A program made the translations under genes and the position numbers. A DNA stretch of 57,114 nucleotides from Lachnospiraceae bacterium (lineage in GTDB: Bacteria; Bacillota; Clostridia; Lachnospirales; Lachnospiraceae): assembly GCA_014804265.1 (NCBI GenBank), contig JAAVAC010000056.1:1-57114 (forward strand), read 5' to 3'. Under the pieces are notes generated by a model, which worked only from the letters and a program-made list of their open reading frames with translations, was not told the origin of the DNA and did no database searches. This document shows positions 35,864 through 44,306 of this stretch, piece after piece (position 1 is the first letter of the stretch; each line of letters opens with the position of its first letter).

Positions 35864-35944
35864 AACCTCTTTGCTAGAATAAGTACAGTTCAGGGCTGGA
35901 ACAAAGCCCAAGAAGCTGATAGCTGTATACATAGCAAGGAGGTT
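35864..35944 (+). promoter_or_regulatory. RBS-sequestering stem before the 35-residue protein
   Basis: AACCTCTTTGCTA (35864-35876) pairs with TAGCAAGGAGGTT (35932-35944), 13 bp with a single G-U. The 3' arm is the ribosome binding site (AAGGAGG) of the small gene. Between the arms is a hairpin GGGCT/AGCCC (35894-35898 with 35905-35909) and a possible AGCT/AGCT pairing. This layout would block translation until something opens the stem. A possible -10 box TATAGT (35856-35861) would start the RNA at the 5' arm; an extended -10 box TGCTAGAAT (35872-35880) would exclude that arm. Confidence 0.55.
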
Positions 35945-35950
35945 ATTTTT

Positions 35951-36058
35951 ATGAAAGGATTTTTTGTAACAGAAGGATACATGGGATTAGTAGATGGAAC
36001 TTATTTACTGTTTGCAAGTGAAAGCGATTATTGGGAGTATATGGAAGAGGCAGCTTAA
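35951..36058 (+). CDS. 35-residue small protein
   Basis: The ATG lies six bases after AAGGAGGTT, the strongest ribosome binding site in this area. The product starts MKGFFVTEGYMGLVDGTYL and ends in DYWEYMEEAA. It is acidic and aromatic-rich, with no membrane segment or signal. An intrinsic terminator directly overlaps its stop, so it looks like a complete one-gene unit. The sequence seems familiar from Lachnospiraceae genomes as an uncharacterised small protein, but I cannot verify this. Function is unknown. Confidence 0.65.
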   Translation: MKGFFVTEGYMGLVDGTYLLFASESDYWEYMEEAA

Positions 36059-36073
36059 GAGGCTGCTTTTTTA
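36050..36073 (+). terminator. Terminator of the 35-residue protein gene
   Basis: GCAGC (36050-36054) and GCTGC (36062-36066) form a short stem followed by TTTTTTAT. The stem contains the stop codon. Confidence 0.6.
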
Positions 36074-36083
36074 TAAGGGAGAG

Positions 36084-36280
36084 TGGCTGGACGGACGCAA
36101 CAGATGGCTTTTCGATACACAGTGGGAGCCGGCATGGCATAGGATAGCCTTCTGGGCCTTGGCAAAGTCGCCGGCACTTACGCACCGTATTTTGGTGCGT
36201 TAGTACCGCTGCGTCTTTGCAGAGCGAAAGCGTGCCCATAAGACTATTCTATGCTATGCCGGCTCCCACGTCCTCTCATC
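36084..36280. repeat. Long imperfect palindromic element, copy 2
   Basis: The left end TGGCTGGACGGACGCAACAG and right end CTCCCACGTCC-TCTCATCCAA match the ends of the element at 3468-3716. The arms, 36122-36147 and 36244-36269, are complementary over 26 bp with two G-U pairs when read as forward-strand RNA. Their sequence (GTGGGAGCCGGCATGG) is unrelated to the arms of copy 1. The apex contains a perfect hairpin ACGCACC/GGTGCGT (36180-36186 with 36194-36200) and a possible CTGC/GCAG hairpin. So ends and architecture are shared while the inner arms differ. Confidence 0.7.
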
Positions 36281-36320
36281 CAAATCGGATATAAAAGAGC
36301 AAAGCATATAAAATGATATA

Positions 36321-37307
36321 TCAAAGCATGGACGCCCGAAGCTCCGCTCCATCCTTTGCACTTAAATAAGCCGGTGCAATATCGAACACGGTCTTGCAGC
36401 CTGTCTGTCCCTCTTTGTAGAGGCGGTATGCTGCCCTTGCATAGGCAACGATGACGCAGGATGTGAATTCCGGATTGGAATCCAGCTTCAAGCTGTATTC
36501 AATCAAATGGCTGTTTTCTTCTTCCCAGCCGGTTCTGCCGCTTCTTAGCACAAAGCCGCCGTGGGGAATGCCGCTGTGGTTTTTCAACAGCTCTTCCTCA
36601 CTGATGAAATGTACAGTAGTGTCATAATCTGCAAAATAGTTTGGCATGGTTTTGATTTCCTGCTCAACTTTAGCGGCATCTGCGCCTTCCTCCAATACGA
36701 CAAAGCATTCTCTTGTGTGCTTTTGACGGGTGGAAAGCTCCGGATTTTCTCCTTTTCTCACTGCCTCTAAAGCAGACTCTACCGGAATGGTATACTGCTT
36801 TGCATTTTTCACTCCTTCAATCCGGCGGACCGCATCAGAATGACCCTGGCTGACGCCTTTTCCCCAAAAGGTATAGTCCTTTCCATTTGGCAGGATGGCA
36901 TTGGCATACATTCTGTTTAAGGAAAACATTCCCGGATCCCAACCTACGGATATAATACCGATCCTGCCGGCCTCTTTTGCGGCAGCATCCACATTTGCAA
37001 AATGCTCCGGGATATTGGCATGGGTATCGAAGCTGTCCACGATATTAAACATTTTGGCATATTCCGGTGACTGCTTTGGCAGGTCTGTAGCGCTTCCGCC
37101 GCATAAAATCATCACATCGATTTTATCCTTCCAGTCCGCCACATCTTTTACATGGCAGACTTTCGCTGTCTTTGTAAGGATAGATACCTCTTCTGGATTT
37201 CGGCGGGTAAATACTGCTGCTAACTCCATGTCTGGATTTTGTTTGATCGCACATTCCACGCCACGTCCTAAATTTCCATAACCTAAAATTCCAATTTTTA
37301 TACTCAT
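36321..37307 (-). CDS. ddh: meso-diaminopimelate D-dehydrogenase
   Basis: A 328-residue NADPH-dependent enzyme that makes meso-diaminopimelate in one step from tetrahydrodipicolinate, for lysine and peptidoglycan. The N-terminal Rossmann motif is ILGYGNLGRGVE; other family regions are VFTRRNPE, DSFDTHANIPEHF, ISVGWDPGMFSLNRMYA and GKGVSQGHSDAVRRI. The length is normal. The start ATG follows AAAGGAGAAGGAATT on the reverse strand. It has its own promoter and is probably a single-gene unit. Confidence 0.95.
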   Translation of the reverse strand: MSIKIGILGYGNLGRGVECAIKQNPDMELAAVFTRRNPEEVSILTKTAKVCHVKDVADWKDKIDVMILCGGSATDLPKQSPEYAKMFNIVDSFDTHANIPEHFANVDAAAKEAGRIGIISVGWDPGMFSLNRMYANAILPNGKDYTFWGKGVSQGHSDAVRRIEGVKNAKQYTIPVESALEAVRKGENPELSTRQKHTRECFVVLEEGADAAKVEQEIKTMPNYFADYDTTVHFISEEELLKNHSGIPHGGFVLRSGRTGWEEENSHLIEYSLKLDSNPEFTSCVIVAYARAAYRLYKEGQTGCKTVFDIAPAYLSAKDGAELRASML

Positions 37308-37358
37308 AATTCCTTCTCCTTTATATCTTTCTCATTTCATGATTGGTATTTCTTTCTA

Positions 37359-37387
37359 ATTATAAGCGTTAAGGATATTTTCTGCAA
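37359..37387 (-). promoter_or_regulatory. Promoter of ddh
   Basis: On the reverse strand TTGCAG (37387-37382) and TATAAT (37364-37359) are separated by 17 bases. Confidence 0.65.
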
Positions 37388-37394
37388 GCCACTT

Positions 37395-38150
37395 CTAACC
37401 TTCCTCTTCTCCCCAAAGAGTATAATCCCTTTCAAATAATTCCTCACACATCTGGGGCTTTAACTTTTCATAATCCATTTTCTCCAAAAGCTTCTGTTGG
37501 ACGAATCTTTTACTTTTCTGCCTGTATTTTGGCAGATGATTGATTTCCAGCAGTCTTTGCAGCTCCGGCCTCCACATCAGGGTAATCTGAAGCTCCTTCT
37601 TCATTTTGGGATTCGGCATGGAGGGTCTTTTTTCTTCTATCCGGATTTCTGTTCCTTCTACAGCAACCGTCAGCACTCCCCACTCCTCTGGAATATGCTC
37701 TTCAATGTGCTTTTCATGAGATTTTCCAATGACTACATAATTTTCATCACAATATTTATTATAATCCCTGATTTGTCGCTTCAGCCTTTCATATGTATCT
37801 GCATCACTTTTAATTTCCAGTCCGATAATCTGTTTTTCTGTCAGCATCAAGATATCCGCCCTGGATCTTCCGATTATTTTTTCCTCAAACATCCGCGTTT
37901 TTCCAAAACGTTCCTCTAAATAATCAAACAACGGTTCCCTGATGTCTTTGTCATATAAAATAGCATTTCGTGTATTCATTCTTTTTCCGTACCTTCCAAC
38001 ATTTTCTGTTTTTATAATAGGTAAAAATGGATGTATTCCATCTTTAAAAGCAGGGAGCATGGCTTCTAAAATAATCTCATGCAAAGTTGACAAAACAGTC
38101 CAACGAACAGTACCGTTAATAAGTTTTGCAAAATCGCTCATAGCATCCAT
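37395..38150 (-). CDS. Sce7726-like (MmcB-type) putative nuclease
   Basis: A 251-residue protein. The central part RADILMLTEKQIIGLEIKSD followed by YERLKRQIRDYNKYCDENYVVIG has the D-x(n)-E-x-K pattern of PD-(D/E)xK folds. It matches the Sce7726 family, related to MmcB, which are possible DNA-repair or defence nucleases. The N-terminal YGKRMNTRNAILYDKDIREPL region also fits this family. The C-terminal 80 residues are basic and helical. An XRE regulator and a small hydrophobic frame lie upstream on the same strand. Substrate is unknown. Confidence 0.7.
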   Translation of the reverse strand: MDAMSDFAKLINGTVRWTVLSTLHEIILEAMLPAFKDGIHPFLPIIKTENVGRYGKRMNTRNAILYDKDIREPLFDYLEERFGKTRMFEEKIIGRSRADILMLTEKQIIGLEIKSDADTYERLKRQIRDYNKYCDENYVVIGKSHEKHIEEHIPEEWGVLTVAVEGTEIRIEEKRPSMPNPKMKKELQITLMWRPELQRLLEINHLPKYRQKSKRFVQQKLLEKMDYEKLKPQMCEELFERDYTLWGEEEG

Positions 38151-38223
38151 AAGATACTTTTTCCGATAAACTAATACACCAGATAAAAGCCAAAAAAGCC
38201 GCCATATATGCTACTGTTTCCAT
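38116..38223 (-). CDS. Small hydrophobic protein (35 residues)
   Basis: On the reverse strand the ATG at 38223 follows ATAAAGGAGGGAAAATAGCCA, a full ribosome binding site that overlaps the end of the XRE gene. The product starts METVAYMAAFLAFIWCISL and has one membrane-spanning stretch and a short polar tail ending FCKTY. Its 3' half overlaps the start of the Sce7726-like gene in another frame, so the three may be translated in series. The strong binding site makes a real gene likely. Confidence 0.5.
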   Translation of the reverse strand: METVAYMAAFLAFIWCISLSEKVSYGCYERFCKTY

Positions 38224-38226
38224 TGG

Positions 38227-38676
38227 CTATTTTCCCTCCTTTATATACTGAATGGAAAGAATGGAGGACACCAGGATTAATTTCTGTTCGGTATTCTTTC
38301 CTTTTTTATATTCCACACTCATCCACTGACCGTCAAAATCCGTAATGACACAGACTGTATCCAAAAGCTCCATATCCAGAAAATCCGCATAAAATTTTAG
38401 TTTTACTTTCTTTCCCTTTGCACCATACAGCAACCGAGTTACCGGATTTCTCCCCTCCGGTTTTGTACCTGCACTTTCCGTCTCTTCTTTTAATAAATAA
38501 TCGCAGCTCACACCTAATATTTCCGCAAGAATTCCTATCTTATCCATTTCCGGATAAGACTGCTCGGACTCCCATCTGGATACGGATTGTCTTGTGACGT
38601 TCATCATATCCGCTAATTGTTCCTGCGTCAGATTTCTTTCTTTTCTTGCACTTGCAATTTTTCTTCCTATGGTCAT
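38227..38676 (-). CDS. XRE family HTH transcriptional regulator
   Basis: A 149-residue protein with a typical N-terminal XRE helix-turn-helix (KIASARKERNLTQEQLADMM, SRWESEQSYPEMDKI) and LAEILGVSCDYLL. The C-terminal 80 residues are a small beta-rich domain (KGKKVKLKFYADFLDMEL; VCVITDFDGQWMSVEYKK) that I do not recognise. It probably controls itself and the small hydrophobic gene just downstream. The start ATG follows ACAGGAGGTGCCTT on the reverse strand. Confidence 0.85.
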   Translation of the reverse strand: MTIGRKIASARKERNLTQEQLADMMNVTRQSVSRWESEQSYPEMDKIGILAEILGVSCDYLLKEETESAGTKPEGRNPVTRLLYGAKGKKVKLKFYADFLDMELLDTVCVITDFDGQWMSVEYKKGKNTEQKLILVSSILSIQYIKEGK

Positions 38677-38913
38677 AAGGCACCTCCTGTTTTTTGTGTC
38701 TTCATAATAGCCTTTTTTATAAAAGTTCCATCAACCTTTGATTTCCATATGACACATTTTGGTTGCTTTGCATGTTACATTAGCGGTTTTTCAATGCTTT
38801 TCCAAGCCTGTCAGCTTTCCATTTTTCTCATAAACCATTTCTCTAGTTGTAGACTATACTACAGTCTTATGGATTTATCAATACACTTCCGGAGTCTTAT
38901 AGAAAATAATATC

Positions 38914-38949
38914 CTCAAAAAGAAATGCAGCCAGCAACGTGGCCGCATT
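38914..38949 (-). terminator. Terminator of the CAP-domain gene
   Basis: On the reverse strand AATGCGGCCA and TGGCTGCATT form a 10-bp stem with one G-U and a 6-base loop, followed by TCTTTTTG. Confidence 0.7.
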
Positions 38950-38965
38950 CTTTTGCTTTTTGATT

Positions 38966-39805
38966 TTAATAGGTAAACAGCTGTACCCAATAGTTTCTTC
39001 CTTTTGCGCTTTGGTCATATCCTACCCCCAGCTTGGTAAACTTTGGATTTAATATGTTGGCTCTATGGCCATCGCTGTTCATCCATGCTTCCATGACAGC
39101 TTCCGGAGAAATCTGTCCCCATGCAATGTTCTCACCAGCCCCGCTATAACGGATGCCCTGCTCCTTCAAGACAGTACTGAAGCTGCTTCCGTTCGGTCTT
39201 GTATGGGAAAACGAACTTTGGATTTCTTTTGCCCGTATCAAAGCCGCCGCTTCTATTTCTTTGTCTAAGGACACCGGATTCAGCCCGGCTTTTGCTCTTT
39301 CTTCATTTACCAGTTTTACTACCTGCTCTGCAAATGAAGCTTCGGCAGAATCCTCCTCGGACTGATTGGGAGCTTCTGTTCCGTTTTCGGGTTTATTTGT
39401 CTCTGGTTTATCTGTCTCTGGTTTATTCGTTTCCGGTTTATTCGTTTCCGGTTTATTTGTCTCTGGTTTATTTGTTTCCGGTTTATCCGTCTCCGGCTTA
39501 TTTGTCTCCGGTTTATTTGTCTCCGGTTTATCCGTCTCTGGCTTACTCGTTTCAGGCTTACAATCTTCAGGTAATTCCGTTTCCGGAATGCAATTCCACT
39601 TTCCGTTTTTCAGTTCCTTCTCCAATTTAGATAGTATCTCATTCAGCTCGCTTTTACTGCTGACTTTTCCTCCAACGATTACATAACCATTCTTTTGTAA
39701 CTTTTGACAAACAGAATTTCCGGCACTTGCCTGAACCAAAAGTGTGGAACCTGCCGTTGTCATAATTGTTGCTGCAATCATTGCAGATAATGCCAGTTTT
39801 TTCAT
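38966..39805 (-). CDS. Secreted CAP-domain (SCP/PR1-like) protein
   Basis: A 279-residue protein. A signal peptide (MKKLALSAMIAATIMTTAGS, cleavage near LLVQASA) is followed by about 60 residues with two cysteines. Then comes a linker of about twelve KPET(N/D) units, and a C-terminal CAP domain of about 125 residues. CAP motifs visible are VKLVNEERAKAGLNPVSLD, SHTRPNGSSF, GENIAWG, AWMNSDGHRANILN and WVQLFTY. In bacteria, CAP proteins are extracellular and often wall-associated, but their activity is poorly defined. The threonine/proline linker would span the peptidoglycan. It has its own terminator. Confidence 0.88.
   Translation of the reverse strand: MKKLALSAMIAATIMTTAGSTLLVQASAGNSVCQKLQKNGYVIVGGKVSSKSELNEILSKLEKELKNGKWNCIPETELPEDCKPETSKPETDKPETNKPETNKPETDKPETNKPETNKPETNKPETNKPETDKPETNKPENGTEAPNQSEEDSAEASFAEQVVKLVNEERAKAGLNPVSLDKEIEAAALIRAKEIQSSFSHTRPNGSSFSTVLKEQGIRYSGAGENIAWGQISPEAVMEAWMNSDGHRANILNPKFTKLGVGYDQSAKGRNYWVQLFTY
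39380..39560 (-). repeat. 15-bp in-frame repeat encoding the KPET linker
   Basis: About twelve tandem 15-bp units encode KPETN or KPETD. They are almost identical at the DNA level, so copy number can change by slippage and alter linker length. Confidence 0.8.
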
Positions 39806-39990
39806 GTCATCCTCCTGTTCTTTGAAATTATTTGAAAAATCGCATTTTAAAAATATTTCAAAATAATTTCAAATTTGTTACGTTTTTGTTACAAACAGAA
39901 TCTTAACATAAGACAAGCAAAATTGCTATAAGTAATATATGGAAAGCTTCCAAAAAGCAGGGCCTGAAATGGATGACAGGCAAACCGTAA

Positions 39991-40809
39991 TCACTTACTA
40001 TTTTTTCTGAACTCCACACACACAATCTCCGGCCGGTTAAATACCCTGACCGGAATAATGCTATTGCCAAGACCACGGCTGATGAACATGGTGGTATCGG
40101 ACATCTCATGGCGTCCAGAAGTATATTTCGGGAAAAATCCCTGATCAGGCGCTACAAGCCCACCCACAAAGGGAATACGAATCTGCCCTCCATGAGCATG
40201 TCCCGCAAGAACCAGGTCCACTTTTTCGTTGCTGTAGTGTTCCAGATATTGCGGTTCATGAGCCAGTAAAAGAACAAATTCATCGCCTGCCTCGTTGACC
40301 AGCTCATGTAAGGTGGCATCATTCAGATTTTCATCTGCAAGCCCTGCTAACAGAAAGCTTTCTTCTCCACAGGAAATTTTCGTTATTTCGTTGTTCAAAA
40401 TAACAATGCCTCTCTCTAAAAGCCCTCCCATAAGCTTCTGCTTGTCCTCATCCTTCAGCCAGTTCTCATGATTGCCCGTTACATAGTAAACTGGTGCGAT
40501 TTTAGATGCGCCTTCCATAAATTCCATTGCAATATCTATATTCGTATGATTGGAATCCACCAAATCCCCGGTTACCACAATGATATCCGGATTTTCCTTG
40601 GATATGACTTTTAAAAGCCGGCTTTGCTTTTTCCCAAAGCGCTTATTGTGCAAGTCTGAAATCTGGACAATTCTATATCCCTCCATTTCTTTTGTGATTT
40701 CTTCTGTGGAGTAGGTATATTCGGTTATTACCAGATCGTTGTTTTGCCATATGCTAAAAATCAGGAACAGGATGATTAGGGTTATTAAAATTTTGTGGTG
40801 TTTTTTCAT
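39991..40809 (-). CDS. Membrane-anchored metallophosphoesterase (YkuE-like)
   Basis: A 272-residue protein with an N-terminal membrane anchor (HHKILITLIILFLIFSIW) and a calcineurin-like phosphoesterase domain. Metal-site motifs are QISDLHNKRFG, VVTGDLVDSN, YYVTGNHENW, LLLAHEP and LAGHAHGGQIRIP. This layout resembles the YkuE group of exported or membrane-bound phosphoesterases. The product end EFRKNSK is normal. ATG 40809 is chosen because GGGAGAGATAACAAA precedes it; the longer frame from 40872 adds 21 residues that do not look conserved. Confidence 0.85.
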   Translation of the reverse strand: MKKHHKILITLIILFLIFSIWQNNDLVITEYTYSTEEITKEMEGYRIVQISDLHNKRFGKKQSRLLKVISKENPDIIVVTGDLVDSNHTNIDIAMEFMEGASKIAPVYYVTGNHENWLKDEDKQKLMGGLLERGIVILNNEITKISCGEESFLLAGLADENLNDATLHELVNEAGDEFVLLLAHEPQYLEHYSNEKVDLVLAGHAHGGQIRIPFVGGLVAPDQGFFPKYTSGRHEMSDTTMFISRGLGNSIIPVRVFNRPEIVCVEFRKNSK

Positions 40810-41067
40810 TTTGTTATCTCTCCCAAATGTTATGTTGTTCTTTTCATAGCTTACTTTGTATTTTACTTTCATTTTCTTATCTCATAAATTTTTCAAATAA
40901 TTTTTTTCTACCTGCATATCACTTTCGTAAAGTATAGCGGCTTGTTTACTCCCTTTCTGGAACTTATCTTGAAATTCCCAAATCCCTGTATGGTTCCCAT
41001 CCTTAAATTCTGTTTAAACAAAGGATGTTAAGCCGTCCCTAACTATTCAATGAGTTGGAACATAACT

Positions 41068-41710
41068 CTAAAACAAAAACATCCAGACAAGATACTCCAG
41101 CACAACCAAAAGCAAAAGAATTATGCTTAGAATCTTATTTCCATAAGGCACCTCATATTTCTTTTCCGGCTTTACCCCTACTTCATGAACTATAATATAG
41201 TACTCACTGCATTTTACGGGATTTACCAGAACATTTATGTATCTTTCCTGCTCTAGCTTCTTTTCTAAAAAAAAAATCAAAGCCTTTCACAATATTCAAT
41301 TTCTTAGTTTGATCAAATGTTAATTTTTCTCCATCTTCACAAACATAATAACTGAAAATTTGTAAAGCTGCAGATTCCCCCAACAATATCCTTCTACTTA
41401 ACCGATGGTTAATCTCAGTCTTTAACACAATTCCATCCCTTACCAGCTTATTAAATCGGTATTCATCAACACGCGCAACTACCAAAACTAAATATAGCAA
41501 AGTACCCTCACATGCTATTGCAATACAATCTGTTAATGCATTCTCAAAACCAAGTGATATCCCAATCGTATCAACAAGAGCACTCATAACTGCTGCATGT
41601 AATAAAACAACTCCAAAAGCCACACATTGAAATGTTCGGCTTTCTAATAATGTTATTTTTCTATAATAATTGGAAGCCTTATTTTTTATCTTCTCATTTT
41701 CTAAAAGCAT
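41068..41710 (-). pseudogene. RHS-type immunity protein, family 1, split at a ten-base T run
   Basis: The first frame (41710-41204) gives a protein that starts MLLENEKIKNKASNYYRKIT, has two membrane segments and the family motif RFNKLVRDGIVLKT. It loses homology after GFDFF. The second frame (41280-41068) continues the family sequence (LEKKLEQERYINVLVNP, ending in a third membrane segment). They are joined by ten T residues on the coding strand (41276-41267). Nine would restore one frame of 213 residues, matching the 223-residue paralogue at 48002. So it is either a slipped-strand (phase) variant, a pseudogene or a sequencing error. It lies at the far end of the immunity array. Confidence 0.7.
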
Positions 41711-41786
41711 AGTTTTCCTGCTTCTCCTTTCCTAGGATATAAGCATTATTCCACAGCTATTTCGCCACCTCTGCGCTTTATCTTAC

Positions 41787-42797
41787 TCATTGCTTTGACC
41801 ATATCTGTGAAAATGATGTCTCCAAATGGTCACGAATCCCAATCTGTGAATACAAAATCAGAAAATCCTTCCAATTCGTGCGGCTAACCAGAACAGGTAC
41901 TTTTTCCCCTACTATTTCACAACTGCCCTGCTGCATTTCAAAGGACTTTTTAAATGCAAGTTCTTTTCCATCCGGACATTCATAAACACATTGAAAAACC
42001 ACTTCCTTATCAATTCCGGTAACCGCTTTTTTTCTGATTGATGTTATTGTAGCATAGATTACCTTTCCTTCCTCTAACAACCTATTAAATTTTCTAACAT
42101 ATAACATTTTGGGGAGTCCACGAAAACAAAATATTCCTATACCAGCAATCATCCCGGCTGTTATGGTCATTACATTTCCTAAAAGATTGTTACATGTGAA
42201 CCATATCAACAAACAAAATACCGTCGAAAACAGCAGACTCGTTCCAATATATTTTTTCAGAGCTTTTTTGCAAAACACCATTTTTTCCTTACTGTTTTCT
42301 ATTTCTAAACAATACTCTGCTCCCTCATCATTCTTTATCAAATCCCAAAACACAAAATAGATATCCGGAAAGAATATCAGCCAGACTGCCGCAATCATAA
42401 TCAGAAATATCCCTGTTTGCAAATGAAAATCTGTCCTTTCGATAATAAAGATAGAACTTATGCAAACCATAATCGTGCCTAGAATCGTGGAAATATCCAG
42501 AGAATACTCCCCCCTGATGACATGTCCCTTGTATTTATCGGAAACAACAAGTAGCACTTCCTTGTTCACAGCATCATTCCACTCTTTTTTTATTTTAGCT
42601 CGTCTCTTTTCTGCTTCGCTCTCATATGAAACTTCAACATAATAAGGCTTTCCATCCCTTGTTAAATGCTCCCTATCCACTTTTTCGATTTTTCCCTTGC
42701 AGGAACAACCCTTAAATAAGGGATGATGCCTGATGAGTTTTTCATTCCAGATAAAGGTCATGATTATGAGTTCTAATAACAATAAAAGTGGATTCAT
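41787..42797 (-). CDS. Immunity-array membrane protein, family 2
   Basis: A 336-residue protein with four or five membrane segments, starting MNPLLLLLELIIMTFIWNE. After the first segment comes HHPLFKGCSCKGKIEKV and a beta-rich domain (YYVEVSYESEAEKRRAKIKK; VLLVVSDKYKG). A second such domain lies at the C-terminus (VIYATITSIRKKA; KVPVLVSRTNWKDFLIL). The soluble part resembles DUF3592-type domains, a tentative assignment. It is a distant paralogue of the proteins at 43025 and 45003. The start ATG follows AAAAGGAGCTATAAAAG. A role as an immunity protein is inferred from position and paralogy. Confidence 0.6.
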   Translation of the reverse strand: MNPLLLLLELIIMTFIWNEKLIRHHPLFKGCSCKGKIEKVDREHLTRDGKPYYVEVSYESEAEKRRAKIKKEWNDAVNKEVLLVVSDKYKGHVIRGEYSLDISTILGTIMVCISSIFIIERTDFHLQTGIFLIMIAAVWLIFFPDIYFVFWDLIKNDEGAEYCLEIENSKEKMVFCKKALKKYIGTSLLFSTVFCLLIWFTCNNLLGNVMTITAGMIAGIGIFCFRGLPKMLYVRKFNRLLEEGKVIYATITSIRKKAVTGIDKEVVFQCVYECPDGKELAFKKSFEMQQGSCEIVGEKVPVLVSRTNWKDFLILYSQIGIRDHLETSFSQIWSKQ

Positions 42798-43024
42798 CTT
42801 TTATAGCTCCTTTTCGTCATACTATGTCTGGTATTTGTGTATTCCTCGTAATAGCTCATCATCGCTGAATATACTACAAAATAAGCAAACAACTTTAAAT
42901 ATATATTCATATAGACTCCTTTATGAGGCACATTGCCATTTGTCTTTAATTTGAACATATAATGCCCTCTTAGATCTATCTGTATTTAAACTGTAAATTT
43001 TACTTTAATTTATACGAATAGCAA

Positions 43025-43978
43025 CTAATCCCCAATTTTATTCAATACTTCATATTTGCTCTCATCTTCCAGTTCCACCCTGACTGCCACAATGTCTCCG
43101 ATTTTTTCTAGAAAATCTATATACTGTATTTTTTGGTATTGTATTATCTCCTGTTCATTCCGCATCTGACAGATAAGCCTTTTTGTCTCCTGAGCATTAT
43201 CTACTAAGATTACTTCTGCCATAACAAGCTTACTATCCGGGGGAGAAACATCTTCTTTTTCCTCTAATGTTTCTGCAAAATGAATAATTATAAAAATAAA
43301 TAGGATTATCAATACTATTTCTTCAAATGCAGTTTCAACATCCTTATTTATTATAATTGCCGCATATAAAAAGAAACTGTATACTAACGTCAACATACTA
43401 AAAAAGGCAATAATTCCCTTTTTATATTCATTTTCATATATCTTCATCCCACCCGTATCCTTCTTCCACATGAGATTTCTTATTATAATCATCTGCTTTA
43501 AAAATGCATAAGAAAGTACCGCAATCAAAATATAAATCAAATACATTTTTGCTAAACTAAAATCATGTTGAAGACATCCAACCATAAGTCTAATAATTGC
43601 TATCATCTGCAAAAATACATAAAGGTAAATACAACTACAATTCCTTTGTCCAAAGTGCCAATTACATTTTTCATACCTTACAGCCATTTTTCCGCTTACT
43701 GCTAACACTATTTTCTTATTTAACTGGTCATCTAAACTTCTGGATATTTTTCCTGTATACTCCTGATTCCCTATAGAATAACTGACTATCGTATAGTGTT
43801 CCATTGCAGCTCTTGAGCCAAATGCAAATTGGCATTTTCCAAACCCTTCTATACGTGCTGTTCGTATTTCACATTTAAACCATGGCTGCCTGGCAAGCAG
43901 GAATTCCTGATAATAGGTTAAAATCATAAAATGTACAATAAATATATAAAGAATAAGCAGATAATTGTATTCGTCCAT
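43025..43978 (-). CDS. Immunity-array membrane protein, family 2
   Basis: A 317-residue protein with an N-terminal membrane segment, then LLARQPWFKCEIRTARIEGF and a beta-rich domain (HYTIVSYSIGNQEYTGKISR; KKIVLAVSGKMAVRYEK). A central group of membrane segments follows, and a cytoplasmic C-terminal domain (VMAEVILVDNAQETKRLICQ; YEVLNKIGD). Closely similar to the protein at 45003 over its whole length. ATG 43978 is chosen because ATAAAGGAGATTGAT precedes it. Low GC and position in the array support an immunity role, but no function is proven. Confidence 0.65.
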   Translation of the reverse strand: MDEYNYLLILYIFIVHFMILTYYQEFLLARQPWFKCEIRTARIEGFGKCQFAFGSRAAMEHYTIVSYSIGNQEYTGKISRSLDDQLNKKIVLAVSGKMAVRYEKCNWHFGQRNCSCIYLYVFLQMIAIIRLMVGCLQHDFSLAKMYLIYILIAVLSYAFLKQMIIIRNLMWKKDTGGMKIYENEYKKGIIAFFSMLTLVYSFFLYAAIIINKDVETAFEEIVLIILFIFIIIHFAETLEEKEDVSPPDSKLVMAEVILVDNAQETKRLICQMRNEQEIIQYQKIQYIDFLEKIGDIVAVRVELEDESKYEVLNKIGD

Positions 43979-44166
43979 ATCAATCTCCTTTATCTGTTCT
44001 ATTTGTCTTACCGTTAAAAACATTTATAACCCAATTATTATTGAAACTGCCAAACCGTTTTATTTGTATACCTTCTCCTTCACATTCCTTCTTGCAATTA
44101 TATGTCTTTTCCGTAGTGACAACTCAATATGTACATTGAATATATGTTTTTGCATCAAAATTCTTA

Positions 44167-44274
44167 CTATTTACACCGACATTTTTCGGTCAATTCATAA
44201 CTTTCCAGACTCCCTCTCCAATTTTGAATAACATTACCGACGGCTTCATCCCAATTTATTTCACTGCTTTCCAT
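44167..44274 (-). CDS. Possible 35-residue peptide or gene remnant
   Basis: On the reverse strand the ATG at 44274 follows TAGGAAAGAAGTT. The product (start MESSEINWDEAVGNVIQNWR) has coding-like composition. The frame is open further upstream without a stop, so this is more likely the remnant of a longer gene. I do not recognise it. Confidence 0.25.
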   Translation of the reverse strand: MESSEINWDEAVGNVIQNWRGSLESYELTEKCRCK

Positions 44275-44306
44275 AACTTCTTTCCTAAATATAAATTCTC
44301 CGCACC

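Noticed and set aside
39366-39686. Forward 106-residue frame opposite the CAP-domain gene
   Set aside because: Antisense of the KPET repeat; low-complexity and without a start signal.
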